Positions 9,201-16,609 of a stretch of DNA of 64,000 bases are shown here, piece by piece. The DNA comes from Fulvivirgaceae bacterium JP3-4 (GTDB taxonomy: Bacteria; Bacteroidota; Bacteroidia; Cytophagales; Cyclobacteriaceae). The stretch is from NCBI GenBank assembly GCA_029309925.1, contig JARKND010000001.1:1302001-1366000 (forward strand), given 5' to 3'. A model generated the notes under the pieces. It was not told where the DNA came from. It did no database searches and saw only the letters and a program-made list of their open reading frames with translations. Within the stretch, counting starts at the first letter, position 1. Every line of letters starts with the position of its first letter. The translations under genes and the position numbers were made by a program.

Positions 9201-11030
9201 GTTTGAAAAAGTTCCGAACGCTTCTACAGTTCCAGGAGATACGGTAGCGCCAGCTGCAGCCAGGTTGATAGTAAAATCATTTGCTGATGTAACACCAGGT
9301 TTTATGTTTGCCAGCAACGAAAAATTGGTGGCATTTGTGACATCGACATCTGTAAAGGCGGAGATCGTTAATTGTGTACCCGCACCGTTGAGTGTATATA
9401 TTTCACTTCCCGCGATATTAACTCCACCGACACGCAGGTCAAATCCCTCCAGTATCGCTGTCACATCCGTAGAGAAAGTAAAGACAAGGTTAGGCGTGAG
9501 GTTCTGAACGCCATTGGAGTTAACGGAGAAGGAGAGAAGATTGACGCCAGCCTGTGCCGCAAGGCCTGTAGCATCATCGGCTGCCTGTGTAAAATCAGCT
9601 TCTGGCGCTACGACATCAACGCTGTTTGTGAACGCAGCAAATGCTTCGACATCTCCGCCATTGGTCGCGATTCCTGATGGTGCGAGTGAAACAATAAAGT
9701 CATTCGCGGAGGTGGCAGTGCCCTTCACTCCGGCTAACAAACTAAAATCCGTTGAGTTTGTGACATCTGTTGCAGAGAATCCTGTGATGGTAAGTTGTGT
9801 ACCCGCACCGTTGAGTGTATAAACCGGGCTTCCCGCGATCGGTGAACCACCTACCTGAAGGGCAAAATTCTCCAGGATGGCCGTAACATCAGTGTTAAAG
9901 GTAAACACCATTGGCGACACGATCGATTGTATGCCGTTTGAGTTGACGTTGAACGCAAGAATATTATTGCCAGTAGATCCCGTGACTGCAGTTCCCGCAT
10001 CAGCACTCTGGGTGAAGTCGGCCATGAAGCCAGTCACGTTCAGGTTGTTGGTATATGTAGTAAATGATTCGACATACCCTGCACTTACAGTTGCGCCAGC
10101 AGGTGCAAGTGAAATGGTGAAATCATCGCTTGATCTCGCGAGCGCACGAATATCACCCTGCAAAACAAAATTTGTTGCCGCGGTAACATCAATAGGGTCG
10201 AAGCCTGTGATGGTCAGTTGAGTGCCTGCGCCATTCAGGGTATAGATCTCAGTACCTGGAACATTTGAACCGCCTACCCTGAAATCGAAGTTTTCGAGAA
10301 TATTGGTTACGTCAACGTTGAAGGTTACTACGAGGGGAGAAATAAGATTTTGCGAACCGTTTGAATTAACACTCCACGCCAGCAGGTTCAGGTCGTTCTG
10401 ATCAGCTGTTCCAGCGCCATCATCGGCTGCCTGTGTGAAATCTGCTTCAAGTGGTGTAAAAGAATATGCTTCGCTGGCAATTGTTGCGCCCGAATACGTT
10501 ACAGTAGCAACGTTAGGAGCAATCGGGCTTCCTGCGATTCCGGAGGAAGCCAGAGACGCGGTAATCGAGGGCGTGCTTGCAGTTACTGTGGTTGCAATGT
10601 CAACCACGATATAGAATTCGCGGTCAGTGGTACCAGTGCTTCCGCCAAAATTTGTGAGGTAGGCACCATTGCCTGTATCCGTATTATTGATTGGTGTAAA
10701 AACGATGTTCGTTGTGCTGATTGTCCCATTCGATACAAGGGTCGGAGTTCCGCTGATGACGCGATACAACCTGGCCGCGCTGAACCTGACTGACGGATCG
10801 GTGTTAAAGGTGAAGGTCAACGCATCAAGCTCCGTTTCAGCACCGGTTTTCCTGAGTTCGACACCCATCAGCACAACATCGGTTTGCCCACCCTGCACGG
10901 GAGAAGCAGTGACACCTGAGGTCAACTCATTTCGGATGTCGATATTCGACTGAGCGGATAGCATCATCGTTGACGATATCAGGAGACCGAAAAGGAGGAA
11001 CGCTTGTTTAGAAGTAAAGAGGAATTTCAT
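297..11030 (-). CDS. Giant T9SS-secreted repetitive surface protein (3577 aa)
   Basis: A very large predicted cell-surface protein. Seen in order: an N-terminal signal peptide ending near LSAQ; about 170 residues of beta-rich sequence; eight tandem ~140-residue repeats, each starting with a xDFTQ motif (residues ~195-1320); a diverged repeat-like and Ig-like region; about five ~85-residue PKD-like modules with a 'V-x-A-G-x-D...C' start (about 2250-2700); two PKD domains with W-x-F-G-D signatures; a MAM-like jelly-roll segment opening with SYGEDFED; and a C-terminal type-A T9SS sorting domain (about 3495-3577) starting NVYPLPA and containing GGVYLMQI. Family knowledge says such proteins are carried across the outer membrane by the type IX system and anchored or released. 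A role in adhesion or matrix building is inference. It begins 27 bases after the lipoprotein gene and is the last gene of the block. Confidence 0.9.
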   Translation of the reverse strand: MKFLFTSKQAFLLFGLLISSTMMLSAQSNIDIRNELTSGVTASPVQGGQTDVVLMGVELRKTGAETELDALTFTFNTDPSVRFSAARLYRVISGTPTLVSNGTISTTNIVFTPINNTDTGNGAYLTNFGGSTGTTDREFYIVVDIATTVTASTPSITASLASSGIAGSPIAPNVATVTYSGATIASEAYSFTPLEADFTQAADDGAGTADQNDLNLLAWSVNSNGSQNLISPLVVTFNVDVTNILENFDFRVGGSNVPGTEIYTLNGAGTQLTITGFDPIDVTAATNFVLQGDIRALARSSDDFTISLAPAGATVSAGYVESFTTYTNNLNVTGFMADFTQSADAGTAVTGSTGNNILAFNVNSNGIQSIVSPMVFTFNTDVTAILENFALQVGGSPIAGSPVYTLNGAGTQLTITGFSATDVTNSTDFSLLAGVKGTATSANDFIVSLAPSGIATNGGDVEAFAAFTNSVDVVAPEADFTQAADDATGLAAQAGVNLLSFSVNSNGVQNLTPNLVFTFSTDVTAILEGFDLRVGGVNIAGSEIYTLNGAGTQLTISAFTDVDVTNATNFSLLANIKPGVTSANDFTINLAAAGATVSPGTVEAFGTFSNSVDVSASTADFTQSADDGVAAATTQDVNLLAFNVNSNGIQSISTPLVLTFNVDVTNILENFDLRVNGVNIAGSETYTLNGAGTQLTIAAFTAVDVTNSTDFSLLADIKAGATSANDFTINLAAGGVAVDVGTVEAFGTFSNSVDVTALEIDFTQVAAAATASGGDDDVAILSFSANSNGTQSINTPLVFTFNTDVTNILENFDLQVNGVNIGGVETYTLNGAGTQLTVAAFTGVDVTNLTNFSLLADIKESATSASDFTATLANTGVTPSTGGVETFTFNNSVDVTALEADFTQNADAATAVGDESGVTLLSFNVNSNGTQSINTPLVFTFNTDVTNILENFDLRVNGVNVGGVELYNLSGAGTTLTVSAFTAIDVTNSTDISLHADIRPLVLSTNDFTVNLAAAGVTISPGVAEAFGTFSNTVDVTSLSADFTQNAATTTALGDQDDVNILAFNVNSNGTQSINSPLVFTFNTNVSAILENFDLQVGGVNVPGVEIYTLNIGGNQLTVTGFTAIDVTNSTDITLVADIRATATSASDFTVNIAPAGIAISAGFVEAFGTFSNSVDVTALEADFTQLADAATAVGDQDNLDLLSFSVNSNGTQSLSSPIVFNFSTDVTNILENFELLVNGVNIAGVELYTLNLGGTQLTVSGFTAVDVTNATTFTLQADIRSTVNSANDFTISMLPANVSITPGFKEAFGSFSNAIDITELLATILEVTGAPVTVLPLEAGSTNAVLAGFQVNTTGTQTLNSIAFTLTATAAKLSNFRLFSTTTPGIVGGLVATNASASFTGINATLNSGTTYYYYLVADVAANLTTTTAVANISTTDANIVFASGNKTALSINRNISFSQSAATTVAKVNASEETTYDLAEYNAHTATSALTVANTDNIVTIRITDNDTDNLNTDVTGVTLTLNHFASLATIAIFDDNDNRLAEVAAAASVNLVFSGPFAITDNTFEDLRIRTTFKATVIDKVAIQATITGVTVDNTKSRLAAFSSFVSDGALNVIDVDATEMRFNNVTASVSPSTPFGFTVNATDVNGNIDLDVNSTGTTEVQISRVAGGGTFSAGADTDTRSFVNGAVTWSTVTLSPAGTYTIRANHEGSLPDEDLVVIVESLGVDITGPANQAFCFQGAYQPLTNIVLTETDPADFGAGSNVTYSIILPGDFEFNTAVTPTISETSTNPDNITGFGAISYPAANIMRFTYSVTGTNEFDQITITGLQVKYTGLTTVSNLPILRLGGTASQVLNSETDGEPHGTLSAVQASTFSFTVDESPGQTAVDPSETRFSATSQPIILVADASFTGGVFSGPGVVKGSDNIYRFYPNLVGQGSNYVVTYTYTAPASPNCKSTATKTFEVYQSSIIGLAPQYCLNGSASGTLSVAGGFIPSGYVLQDFVYWNSGWFFLGGPTTTTFNPASFSSVVSVFGGVYVGYRIKLAAAADNPTASAYNWEFTRVFFPPNPTITNLADAYCGYDAQFTLVGSPAKKSNGFDEFFSSAVGAPLTPAPGVNSSTSEFNPASALGASVNPVQIQINYKYRDEGTSCTNQYAKVVTINPKPPKVLSSSAYIAAGTISPNKDLYFCQGSTITAFTVSGPAPTPGSVTYNWYSDAALTAPVKINSVNYAPSNLELNNNIVGISDFFVTRVVNGCQSDGEAVTIEIKQPADANAAITSVTICSNDVLSLISLSPTITGAVSTGTWSVVSTPGTGQFVDVNSNPNTAFGAAQNYVPSQAEKDAGEVVLRLSSALPSSVDANNNCPIDVVNISLRINPIPVVSAGPDIQACASDKIFLSGTTSGGASSSTWNKVSGGTVGGTYTPASLSTEYIPTAGELSTGATIVFSLTTDDPVGPCTAQSDNVQLIIQPKPTVSAGADFTICEGANLQLSNLAGAGFGATASSALWSLTAGPGTGDFQDNGNATNYAFGTAIKYIPSAGDIAFGAINIRLTTDDPAGPCDAQFDDVLVTINPGPIVDAGADFTVCAGDQIQLSGSRSGSANNTTWTENGQGSVDNPASLIARYNSIPGELATGAVVTMTLTSDDPDGPSGPCLAASDQVDVTINQRPEVNAGPDQVLCADEAINISATLIGSASSGSWSGGTGPSAFTNANNLATQYNLSGTEPNGGDIDLIFTTNDPDGTGSTGPCPAGTDVVRITVKAVPNSPTISPVPEYCVGGTINPLVANGAPGSTIRWYSDAGLTTNIGSGATGSDFSSGVSNTTATQRVFYATQVVNSCESNIPAAQATVIVNPLPVPNFTMSNFCLTVGEGVIFTDASQIAPGQTIEKWGWRFGDTDELIPGSGPIPDGTHQEKTKNTFQNPFHKYSAVSNYTVTLTAVSSKNCEASVQKTLRTGLVPEPDFTVDRICYEDVTRFVYTGSTPDLPGFNASYNWTFGDDASSSANFATGANVTHTFTDVNSYNVKLTVTTDLGCVGEITRKTSILPYNKGNSYGEDFEDAVIEGHGWVTQGVIINPQGDRESDFTSWQWGAPSGPTINAAASGGKAWYTRANTTTGYRNNERSVVYGPCVDMRMIPRPVLSVNYWSNSDSRNDGAYLEVSTDDGASWTPLGNLVGGKNWYNGDRIIGLSEAADIGQNLNQFGWTGDTKTATNTAGWTEGRINLDAIRSYPKVMFRFVFGSNGDNPTDRTLDGFAFDDFSIKTRNRTILVENFTNMSAPAATANNTGFRAFRSDLTGDELVRLQYHTSIGGTDAINEVNRIDPNARAAFYGVTAPLAGYVDGRYVGPFNTSTTASEIFGEQSLVVAPLQITINPPGTNPDTQLFRVTGAITVEGNTVIDPALEPFIHIALVDRAVGTEEFVLRKLLPNAAGQPLTALTSGQSQTFSVEDDLRFISDKTQMAVVVFVQSLKNGSLLQAAVSSNIPEPTVNTGVEDLAEGFNVYPLPADREMIVELPAGVTDGAKLRMFDQVGKVVTHMVFEKGERKKMIDTSSHAGGVYLMQIETAKGILSRKVMVLHER
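7075..10450 (-). repeat. Eight in-frame ~420-bp tandem repeats inside the giant gene
   Basis: The xDFTQ-coding segment recurs at about 10446, 10026, 9603, 9182, 8757, 8337, 7917 and 7497, a period of close to 420 bp (140 codons). Each unit carries the same order of motifs: NVNSNG, LVFTFNTDV, ILENFDL, YTLNGAGTQLT, DVTNxT, ANDFT and FSNSVDVT. Third-codon positions differ a lot between units, so this is an old array under protein-level selection rather than a fresh duplication. It could still allow recombination between units. Confidence 0.9.
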
Positions 11031-11057
11031 ATCAACAATAAAAAGAATACAACGATT

Positions 11058-12344
11058 TTATTTCAATTCGCCATTCGAATCGGTTTTGACAAGCATGACC
11101 GATGAAAGGCCAGCGATCGTGTTGGTTCCGCATATGAGGAAGCCACCATCTTTTGTTAACCTGATCGAGGATGCAGTTTCATCACCCGTTCCGCCAATGC
11201 GCTTCGACCAGGTAACATCACCTGCATTGTTCACTTTGATCAAAAGAATATCAAGGCCACCAAATCCCGATTCCACTGTGCTGGCAGATGATCCGGCAAT
11301 CACAAACGCACCTTCAAGGGCGCTTGTAATTGCATCGCCTGTGTCATTTGTTCTCGAGCCATCCTCTGCAGCATCGTCAATGTCACCCAGTGCGATACCG
11401 TCAAAATATCTTTCGCTTCCGCGGATAATCGCTCCGTTGTTGTCGACCCGTACAAAGTAGATGTTGGATTTTGATCCGTCTTCATCGGCACTTGTTCCGA
11501 CAACGCCAAATCCAACGGGCGATTTCTGGATGTCGCTTGGGGAGTGGTTGCGGGTGGAGTTTTCACCGAACAAATCGTTGTTGGCGAATGTTGAATTGCG
11601 TTCCACAAATGCAACGCTTAAGTACTGATCAGACCTGGTTTGATCTGCCTGGAATGTCTTGCTTGCCCACACCAGCTTGGAAGATGGCGAAAGAAATAAC
11701 GAATTACAGTTGATGTAGTCACGGTCCTGCAGCCGATAATACTGCGTCCATTGATGTGAGAAGTCAGAGGCGTTTACGCTGGTCACGTAGGCACGTTCAT
11801 TCTGGCCACGGGCTTTGCGCGATCCGAGGATGAGGATCTCGTTGGAGTTTGGCAGCAGTCCATTGCCGTGAAAGTCAATTTCAATCTGATTACCGCTCCC
11901 GTCATCCTCTGCCTCTTCCTGGATCAGATATTGTTGCACCTCACCTTGGGTATCGAGCCGCATAAGGAGGGTTTGCGTGTTCACAAACTGGGTCGGATCG
12001 TTCGAATTAGGGTTTATTTTTATACTATCTCCTAAAACTAAGTAACCCGATTCCAGGGGTTTAATTGACCTCAGTTTAGTATTTTCATATAGGCGTTCCC
12101 ACATCTGAAAACCCTTGGCATCAGTCTTAATGACCAGGGAGTGAAAGTTGTCATCCTCTTGTGGGATATTCGCGAGAAGGATAAAACCACCATCTGTATC
12201 CAATTCTGCAACAGCTCCCTGAAAGTTACTGCCACTACTATAAAACTGAATAAACGAGTCACGCTCGGTCAGTTCCGCATCATCAAATTTGGTACATGCG
12301 CCAATTACTGCAGCAAGACAAAAGAAAGTAAAACTCGTTCTCAT
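11058..12344 (-). CDS. Secreted lipoprotein with propeller-like repeats
   Basis: 428 residues. The N-terminus is a lipoprotein signal with lipobox VIGAC (Cys17), so the mature protein is predicted to be acylated and anchored in a membrane, probably the outer one. The body has several 'DGGFILLAN / LLMRLDTQGE / DGGFLICGT / MLVKTDSNGE' segments of the kind that form beta-propeller blades in Bacteroidota surface proteins. No enzyme motif was recognised. It starts 1 base after the stop of the barrel protein gene and ends 27 bases before the giant T9SS cargo gene, so the three are very likely co-transcribed. A role as partner or anchor for the giant protein is inference. Confidence 0.8.
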   Translation of the reverse strand: MRTSFTFFCLAAVIGACTKFDDAELTERDSFIQFYSSGSNFQGAVAELDTDGGFILLANIPQEDDNFHSLVIKTDAKGFQMWERLYENTKLRSIKPLESGYLVLGDSIKINPNSNDPTQFVNTQTLLMRLDTQGEVQQYLIQEEAEDDGSGNQIEIDFHGNGLLPNSNEILILGSRKARGQNERAYVTSVNASDFSHQWTQYYRLQDRDYINCNSLFLSPSSKLVWASKTFQADQTRSDQYLSVAFVERNSTFANNDLFGENSTRNHSPSDIQKSPVGFGVVGTSADEDGSKSNIYFVRVDNNGAIIRGSERYFDGIALGDIDDAAEDGSRTNDTGDAITSALEGAFVIAGSSASTVESGFGGLDILLIKVNNAGDVTWSKRIGGTGDETASSIRLTKDGGFLICGTNTIAGLSSVMLVKTDSNGELK

Positions 12345-12345
12345 G

Positions 12346-13380
12346 TTATCGGGTAAGTTTCTTTGGGTTATAGCGGTTCAACACATATCCGACTGAGAAC
12401 GAGAGCGTGTTCAGCCGATAGACTCCATCCACTGACTTGTAGTCGATAATAGATTCGGGGTGCGCGTAAACATCTTCGCTGTCCAGAGACGGAAGAATAT
12501 TGTACTGATACCGGAGTTCGATGATCAGGTAGCCTTTCGATATTTTCTTTTTAATACCTGCGGACGCAAGGAGGCCCACATTGAACTTATTGCGGGCATC
12601 ATCTACACTTAACTGGCGTTCTTCTACCGGAGAGAAACCTGTGCGCTCTGACAGCATCTTCTTGTTTACAGTCATCAGAAATTCCGGGGCAACGCCTGCG
12701 GCTGCAAAAACTTTGAATGTTTCACCTTTTGAGAAAACATCGTGCTGCAGAGAGATCGGCACTGATATCCAGTTCTGCGTTTCGGTTGTTGAAGTAGTGC
12801 GAACTGTATCACCTTTGCTGTTGCTGCCGTTGAAGGTTCGGTTCTGAAACGAAAGTTCAGGGTTAAGGACGAACTTCTTCAAGAGTCCTTTCAGAGGAAT
12901 TTCACCTGCAACGGCTACTGTAAAGCCAAATCCATATTTGTATTCGGTTGAACCTGAATTGACGTAATCAGCGCTGATTACACTGGGTTGTGTAATGATC
13001 GTGCCGGCCTTAAGTCCCAGCCTGTAGACAGGCCATGTTCTGAATGTATTGTACAATGCTACAAATTCTGCCGGATCAACAGCGTCATTGGGACGGAACT
13101 CATTGTTCGTCTGCAGAAGGAAAAGCATTTGCTCATCTGCTTTTGCAGGCTCTTCGAGATAAATGTAGGTTAATGCCAAAAGCTTATGAGCGTTGACCTT
13201 TTCCTGATCTGTGAAGCCTGTTCGCAAACAGCTTTCAAGCAGACTGGGAAGTTCCTGAAGTCGACCTTGCTCGTAGACTGACTGTGCCAGTCGGAGCGTC
13301 TGCGCACAGGTTGACTGGGCACGCGCAGAGAATTGGTGGCAAAATATTGCCACAAGGAAAAATGGTAAAACTTTCCTCAT
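12346..13380 (-). CDS. Outer-membrane beta-barrel protein with N-terminal helical (TPR-like) domain
   Basis: 344 residues from the ATG at 13380; the open frame extends 10 codons further up, but MRKVLPFFLVAIF is the natural start because it begins the signal peptide (cleavage near ARAQ). Residues about 25-110 are helical and TPR-like (YEQGRLQELP, LLALTYIYLEEPAKAD). From about residue 120 the sequence alternates as in a PorT/OmpA-type outer-membrane barrel and ends with SFSVGYVLNRYNPKKLTR. It lacks the PorP/SprF hallmark N-terminus. It lies 27 bases after the hairpin that separates it from the ATPase gene and is followed after 1 base by the lipoprotein gene. It may help place or export the giant cargo; that is inference. 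Confidence 0.75.
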   Translation of the reverse strand: MRKVLPFFLVAIFCHQFSARAQSTCAQTLRLAQSVYEQGRLQELPSLLESCLRTGFTDQEKVNAHKLLALTYIYLEEPAKADEQMLFLLQTNNEFRPNDAVDPAEFVALYNTFRTWPVYRLGLKAGTIITQPSVISADYVNSGSTEYKYGFGFTVAVAGEIPLKGLLKKFVLNPELSFQNRTFNGSNSKGDTVRTTSTTETQNWISVPISLQHDVFSKGETFKVFAAAGVAPEFLMTVNKKMLSERTGFSPVEERQLSVDDARNKFNVGLLASAGIKKKISKGYLIIELRYQYNILPSLDSEDVYAHPESIIDYKSVDGVYRLNTLSFSVGYVLNRYNPKKLTR

Positions 13381-13406
13381 ACAGGTATAGTAGATAAATA
13401 AAGTTG

Positions 13407-13430
13407 GCACCCGGAAAATCTTCCGGGTGC
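13407..13430 (-). terminator. Strong intra-block hairpin (terminator or attenuator)
   Basis: A perfect 10-bp stem, GCACCCGGAA / TTCCGGGTGC, closes a 4-nt loop; on the minus strand it is followed by CCAACTTTATTTA. It lies 12 bases after the stop of the STAND ATPase gene and 27 bases before the start of the barrel protein gene. The downstream T-run is weak, so partial read-through is plausible, lowering expression of the three surface genes. It could also simply end the upstream trio. Confidence 0.75.
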
Positions 13431-13441
13431 TGATTTAAAAA

Positions 13442-16400
13442 TTACTTGTCGTTCAGCGGCAGGTTGTCACACGTCTTTTCTTGTGGAAGGTCTTTTGCAA
13501 TGTAAAGCTGCCACTCTTCCAAAGTCATATTGCGTTTCAGATACTCTCCGCAGAGAATGCCAGCCATCGTTTTAAAGTGAGTAGGCCAGGCGTGAATTGT
13601 CTGATCTACCTGTCCGACTTTTGTCTCTTTAACACTTTGAATCCCCGCCATAAGCTGTTCATCGTCAGATGTAAAGGCTAGGTTCCAAACCCAGTCGTGG
13701 TCGCTCAGCACGATAGGAGGCTGTGCGAGCTCCTTGTAATTCCACAGACGTATGGTAGCGTCTTTGCTTGCCGTGGCCATGAAGGTACCTGCGTAATTGA
13801 ATTTGATATTTTCAATAGTGGCAGTGTGCCCTGACAACGGATTGCCTACGCGCCCATCCATCTCAACGATACGGATCTGGCCAGACTCACTTCCAACCAC
13901 CATACGACCATCCGGTGCAAATGCTACGGCAGTCAACGGAGAATTGCCAACCCTGGTTTTAGTCTCTTTGTAACTATTTTTGATATCCCAGATGTACAGG
14001 AATCCATCCACACCCGCACCTGCAAGCTTTGTCCCTTCATTGTTGATCTGCAAGCTTGAGATCCTCGTATTAGCAGCGATAACTTCCCTTGCAGTTGACA
14101 AGTCTGAATACTTTATGCTCTGACCGGAATTGTCGCGGGCATAGAAACCATTGCCGTCAGGTGTAAAGTGGATGTCACCAATATCTGATTTGTATCCATA
14201 GATCTTCTTAGGTGCTTCGGCTGGCTTACGCAGATCGTAAAGCTCGACATAGTTTGCATCGCGGTTTGCAGGGAATAATCCGCCTGCAGCGAGGAAATTC
14301 TCATCCGGACTGATATCCAGCGTATATACCAGGTAATCATTGGCCGGATTACTATCATGGATACGGTCACCAACGATTTCATTCGGCTTCCACTCGTTGT
14401 TTTTGCCACCGGTCCACTGGATGATCTTGCCATCGCTACCACCAGAATAAATGTGATTATTATTCCTGCGGGTATCCAATGCTCGTGCTCCACCCTTGAC
14501 GTGTCCCTCAAGACTCTTCGTCAGGCCGTGACTGCGTGTCTTCAATGCAGTAAATAACCCGTTGTAGATGTCGTTGTCATATGGATAACCCTCATACTTG
14601 TCATTGAATATGTAAGCCTGCTGCGCCAACAGTGATTGCTGGTCAGGATCATTGCCAAGTTCTTTCGACTTGACAGCGATAGCTTTCGCGATCGACAAGT
14701 ATCTGCGCGTGTCAGCAAGTGCCTTCGCTGCGATAGCTTCTTTTTCATTCTTTTGCGCTATTACCCGGGCGTCTATTGCATCCTTCTCATTCTTGAGTGC
14801 CAGCTTTTCGTTTTCCTCTGCGCGTTTCTTTTCAAGAAGGGCTATTTGCTCCTGCTCACGCGCGATTCGTGCATTGGAATCGGATTCAGCCTTCGCAGCA
14901 ATCGCAGCCTGACGCTGGATCTCTGCAGCCTCACGCTGCTGATTGGCAATTACTGTTTGCTGCTTTGCAATACCCTCCTGCCGTTTTGCCTCTTCGGCAT
15001 TGGCCACAGCTTGTTCCCTTGCCGTATCTGCCGCAGCCTTCTGCACAAATGCAAACACAAGGAATATTAAGGATACAATTGTAGCCGTTGCCAGAATCAG
15101 CGCAACAATACGCGCGCGCTGAAGCTTACGCTTCTGTTCGAGTTCCTTGATCCGTTGTTCGGTCTCCCATTCCTTCTTCGAATACTCGAGGAAGATCATG
15201 GTGCGCTCAAATGCTGGATGATATCGCTGGCCCCAAACCAGTGTCGGCTTATGTTTCACCTGCCAGTTCAGCGCAAGCTGCAGATCCGGTGGTCTCCAGA
15301 GACCTGCTTTTCCGACCTGATACATCGATGCGGCTTCGGCCAGACGTGTATACATCTGTACGGCATCCGCCTCATCATCAACCCAGTTCTTCAGTCGCAC
15401 CCAGATGCGCATCAGACTTTCATGAGAGAGATCGACAATAGCCTTTCCGCCAAGTGGTGTTCCGAATGCAGGCGTCAGCAAAGATCTGCCTGGCTCTCTG
15501 AACTTTTCGATTACCTCCGCCACATCGTTTTCAGAAACGTCAGCAATTGCCGCGATCTCCTGAAGTTTTGTCGGTCTTCTGATTCCAAAGTTCTCACCGC
15601 GTTTCTCTGTAATCGCCTTAAATAGAATTTCGCAAATACGCTTTTGCTCTTCTGTCAGTTCGTCAAAGGCTTCGTTGGCGTGCATAGACAACGCTTCAGC
15701 CATAGTTCCGATCGCCTCATAGTGTTTGAGGTCGACTGGTTCGTCATCATAATCTTTATAACGCGTCCAATAACTCCAGGTACGCATTAGCGCGTGCTGC
15801 AGAATCGGAAGCTGATCAGGATTGTCACCCAGATCGTTCAACAACTGCTGCGTCAGGCGCGGGGTTACCTTGGCACCTCCAACGGCTACTGGCCCTTCAA
15901 TCGCCCTGCGCTTCTGATCACGAGTAAGTTGTGGAATGAGGTAGTGGCTATCGTTGATCTTTCGTGTGAGGTCCGGGAATTGCGCACAGTCACCGATGAA
16001 ATCGGAGCGCATGGTAATGGCGACATAGATTGGCGCATCCGGGTAGTTAACTGCTTCGATGAGAAGGTTAACAAAAGCCAACGTTTCATTTACAGAATTT
16101 GCATCCTGGCTGTCTTTGAAACGAAAGAGTTCTTCAAACTGGTCGACCAGTACCAGGTAGTTGACATCTTTCTTTCTGCGGCCCTGTTCAATAGCTTCGA
16201 CCAGACCCAGCGAGCTACTTTTCAGCAATGTTGAAAAGATCGTGCGTTTGATTTTCTTCTCTTCAATATCCGCAGCCTGGTACTCAGGATTATTCTTCAG
16301 CAGGGATTCTGCAAGGTTATCGATCGGACCGGCACCCGGTCTCGTGACGATTACCTCCCAGTCGGGACTGGCATCAGTGAGAAATCCTCCGTAAAGGATC

Positions 16401-16606
16401 GGCATTACACCACAATAGATGAAGGATGACTTACCACTTCCTGAGGGACCGATGACGGCTACAAATCGGCTCTTTGAAAGTTTGAGTAGAACCTCATCAC
16501 TTTGTCCTTCACGTCCGAAGAACAGGTGTGACTCTTCAATTTTAAACGGTCGCAAACCCGGGAACGGGTTAGCCGTAGAAACCTGCTGGTCGATTATCTG
16601 GTTCAT
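13442..16606 (-). CDS. Membrane-anchored nSTAND ATPase with WD40 propeller
   Basis: 1054 residues. The start NPFPGLRPF...HLFFGRE is the signature of the novel STAND NTPase 1 (nSTAND1) family. Walker A GPSGSGKS is at residues 53-60 and Walker B LVLVDQFEE at 151-159. A winged-helix-like region follows, then 'DLSHESLMRIW' (392-402), typical of these proteins. One transmembrane helix (about 500-521) is followed by an Ala/Glu/Gln/Lys-rich coiled coil (about 525-645) and seven WD40-type repeats (about 690-1010, for example ATASKDATIRLWN). STAND ATPases act as signal-gated switches that oligomerise; relatives are often misnamed 'high-affinity carbon uptake protein Hat/HatR'. The ATPase side is predicted cytosolic; topology of the propeller is uncertain. 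It starts 3 bases after the TIR-like gene stops. Confidence 0.88.
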   Translation of the reverse strand: MNQIIDQQVSTANPFPGLRPFKIEESHLFFGREGQSDEVLLKLSKSRFVAVIGPSGSGKSSFIYCGVMPILYGGFLTDASPDWEVIVTRPGAGPIDNLAESLLKNNPEYQAADIEEKKIKRTIFSTLLKSSSLGLVEAIEQGRRKKDVNYLVLVDQFEELFRFKDSQDANSVNETLAFVNLLIEAVNYPDAPIYVAITMRSDFIGDCAQFPDLTRKINDSHYLIPQLTRDQKRRAIEGPVAVGGAKVTPRLTQQLLNDLGDNPDQLPILQHALMRTWSYWTRYKDYDDEPVDLKHYEAIGTMAEALSMHANEAFDELTEEQKRICEILFKAITEKRGENFGIRRPTKLQEIAAIADVSENDVAEVIEKFREPGRSLLTPAFGTPLGGKAIVDLSHESLMRIWVRLKNWVDDEADAVQMYTRLAEAASMYQVGKAGLWRPPDLQLALNWQVKHKPTLVWGQRYHPAFERTMIFLEYSKKEWETEQRIKELEQKRKLQRARIVALILATATIVSLIFLVFAFVQKAAADTAREQAVANAEEAKRQEGIAKQQTVIANQQREAAEIQRQAAIAAKAESDSNARIAREQEQIALLEKKRAEENEKLALKNEKDAIDARVIAQKNEKEAIAAKALADTRRYLSIAKAIAVKSKELGNDPDQQSLLAQQAYIFNDKYEGYPYDNDIYNGLFTALKTRSHGLTKSLEGHVKGGARALDTRRNNNHIYSGGSDGKIIQWTGGKNNEWKPNEIVGDRIHDSNPANDYLVYTLDISPDENFLAAGGLFPANRDANYVELYDLRKPAEAPKKIYGYKSDIGDIHFTPDGNGFYARDNSGQSIKYSDLSTAREVIAANTRISSLQINNEGTKLAGAGVDGFLYIWDIKNSYKETKTRVGNSPLTAVAFAPDGRMVVGSESGQIRIVEMDGRVGNPLSGHTATIENIKFNYAGTFMATASKDATIRLWNYKELAQPPIVLSDHDWVWNLAFTSDDEQLMAGIQSVKETKVGQVDQTIHAWPTHFKTMAGILCGEYLKRNMTLEEWQLYIAKDLPQEKTCDNLPLNDK

Positions 16607-16609
16607 GGC

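Noticed and set aside
667-10953. Many plus-strand open frames of up to 271 codons opposite the giant gene
   Set aside because: They are antisense shadows of a repetitive, Thr/Val-rich coding sequence; they repeat with the same 420-bp period and show no independent domain or start signals.
14636-15084. Ser/Phe/Ala-rich plus-strand frames opposite the coiled coil of the STAND ATPase
   Set aside because: Antisense of Ala/Glu/Lys-rich coiled-coil codons routinely gives such frames; no support beyond being open.
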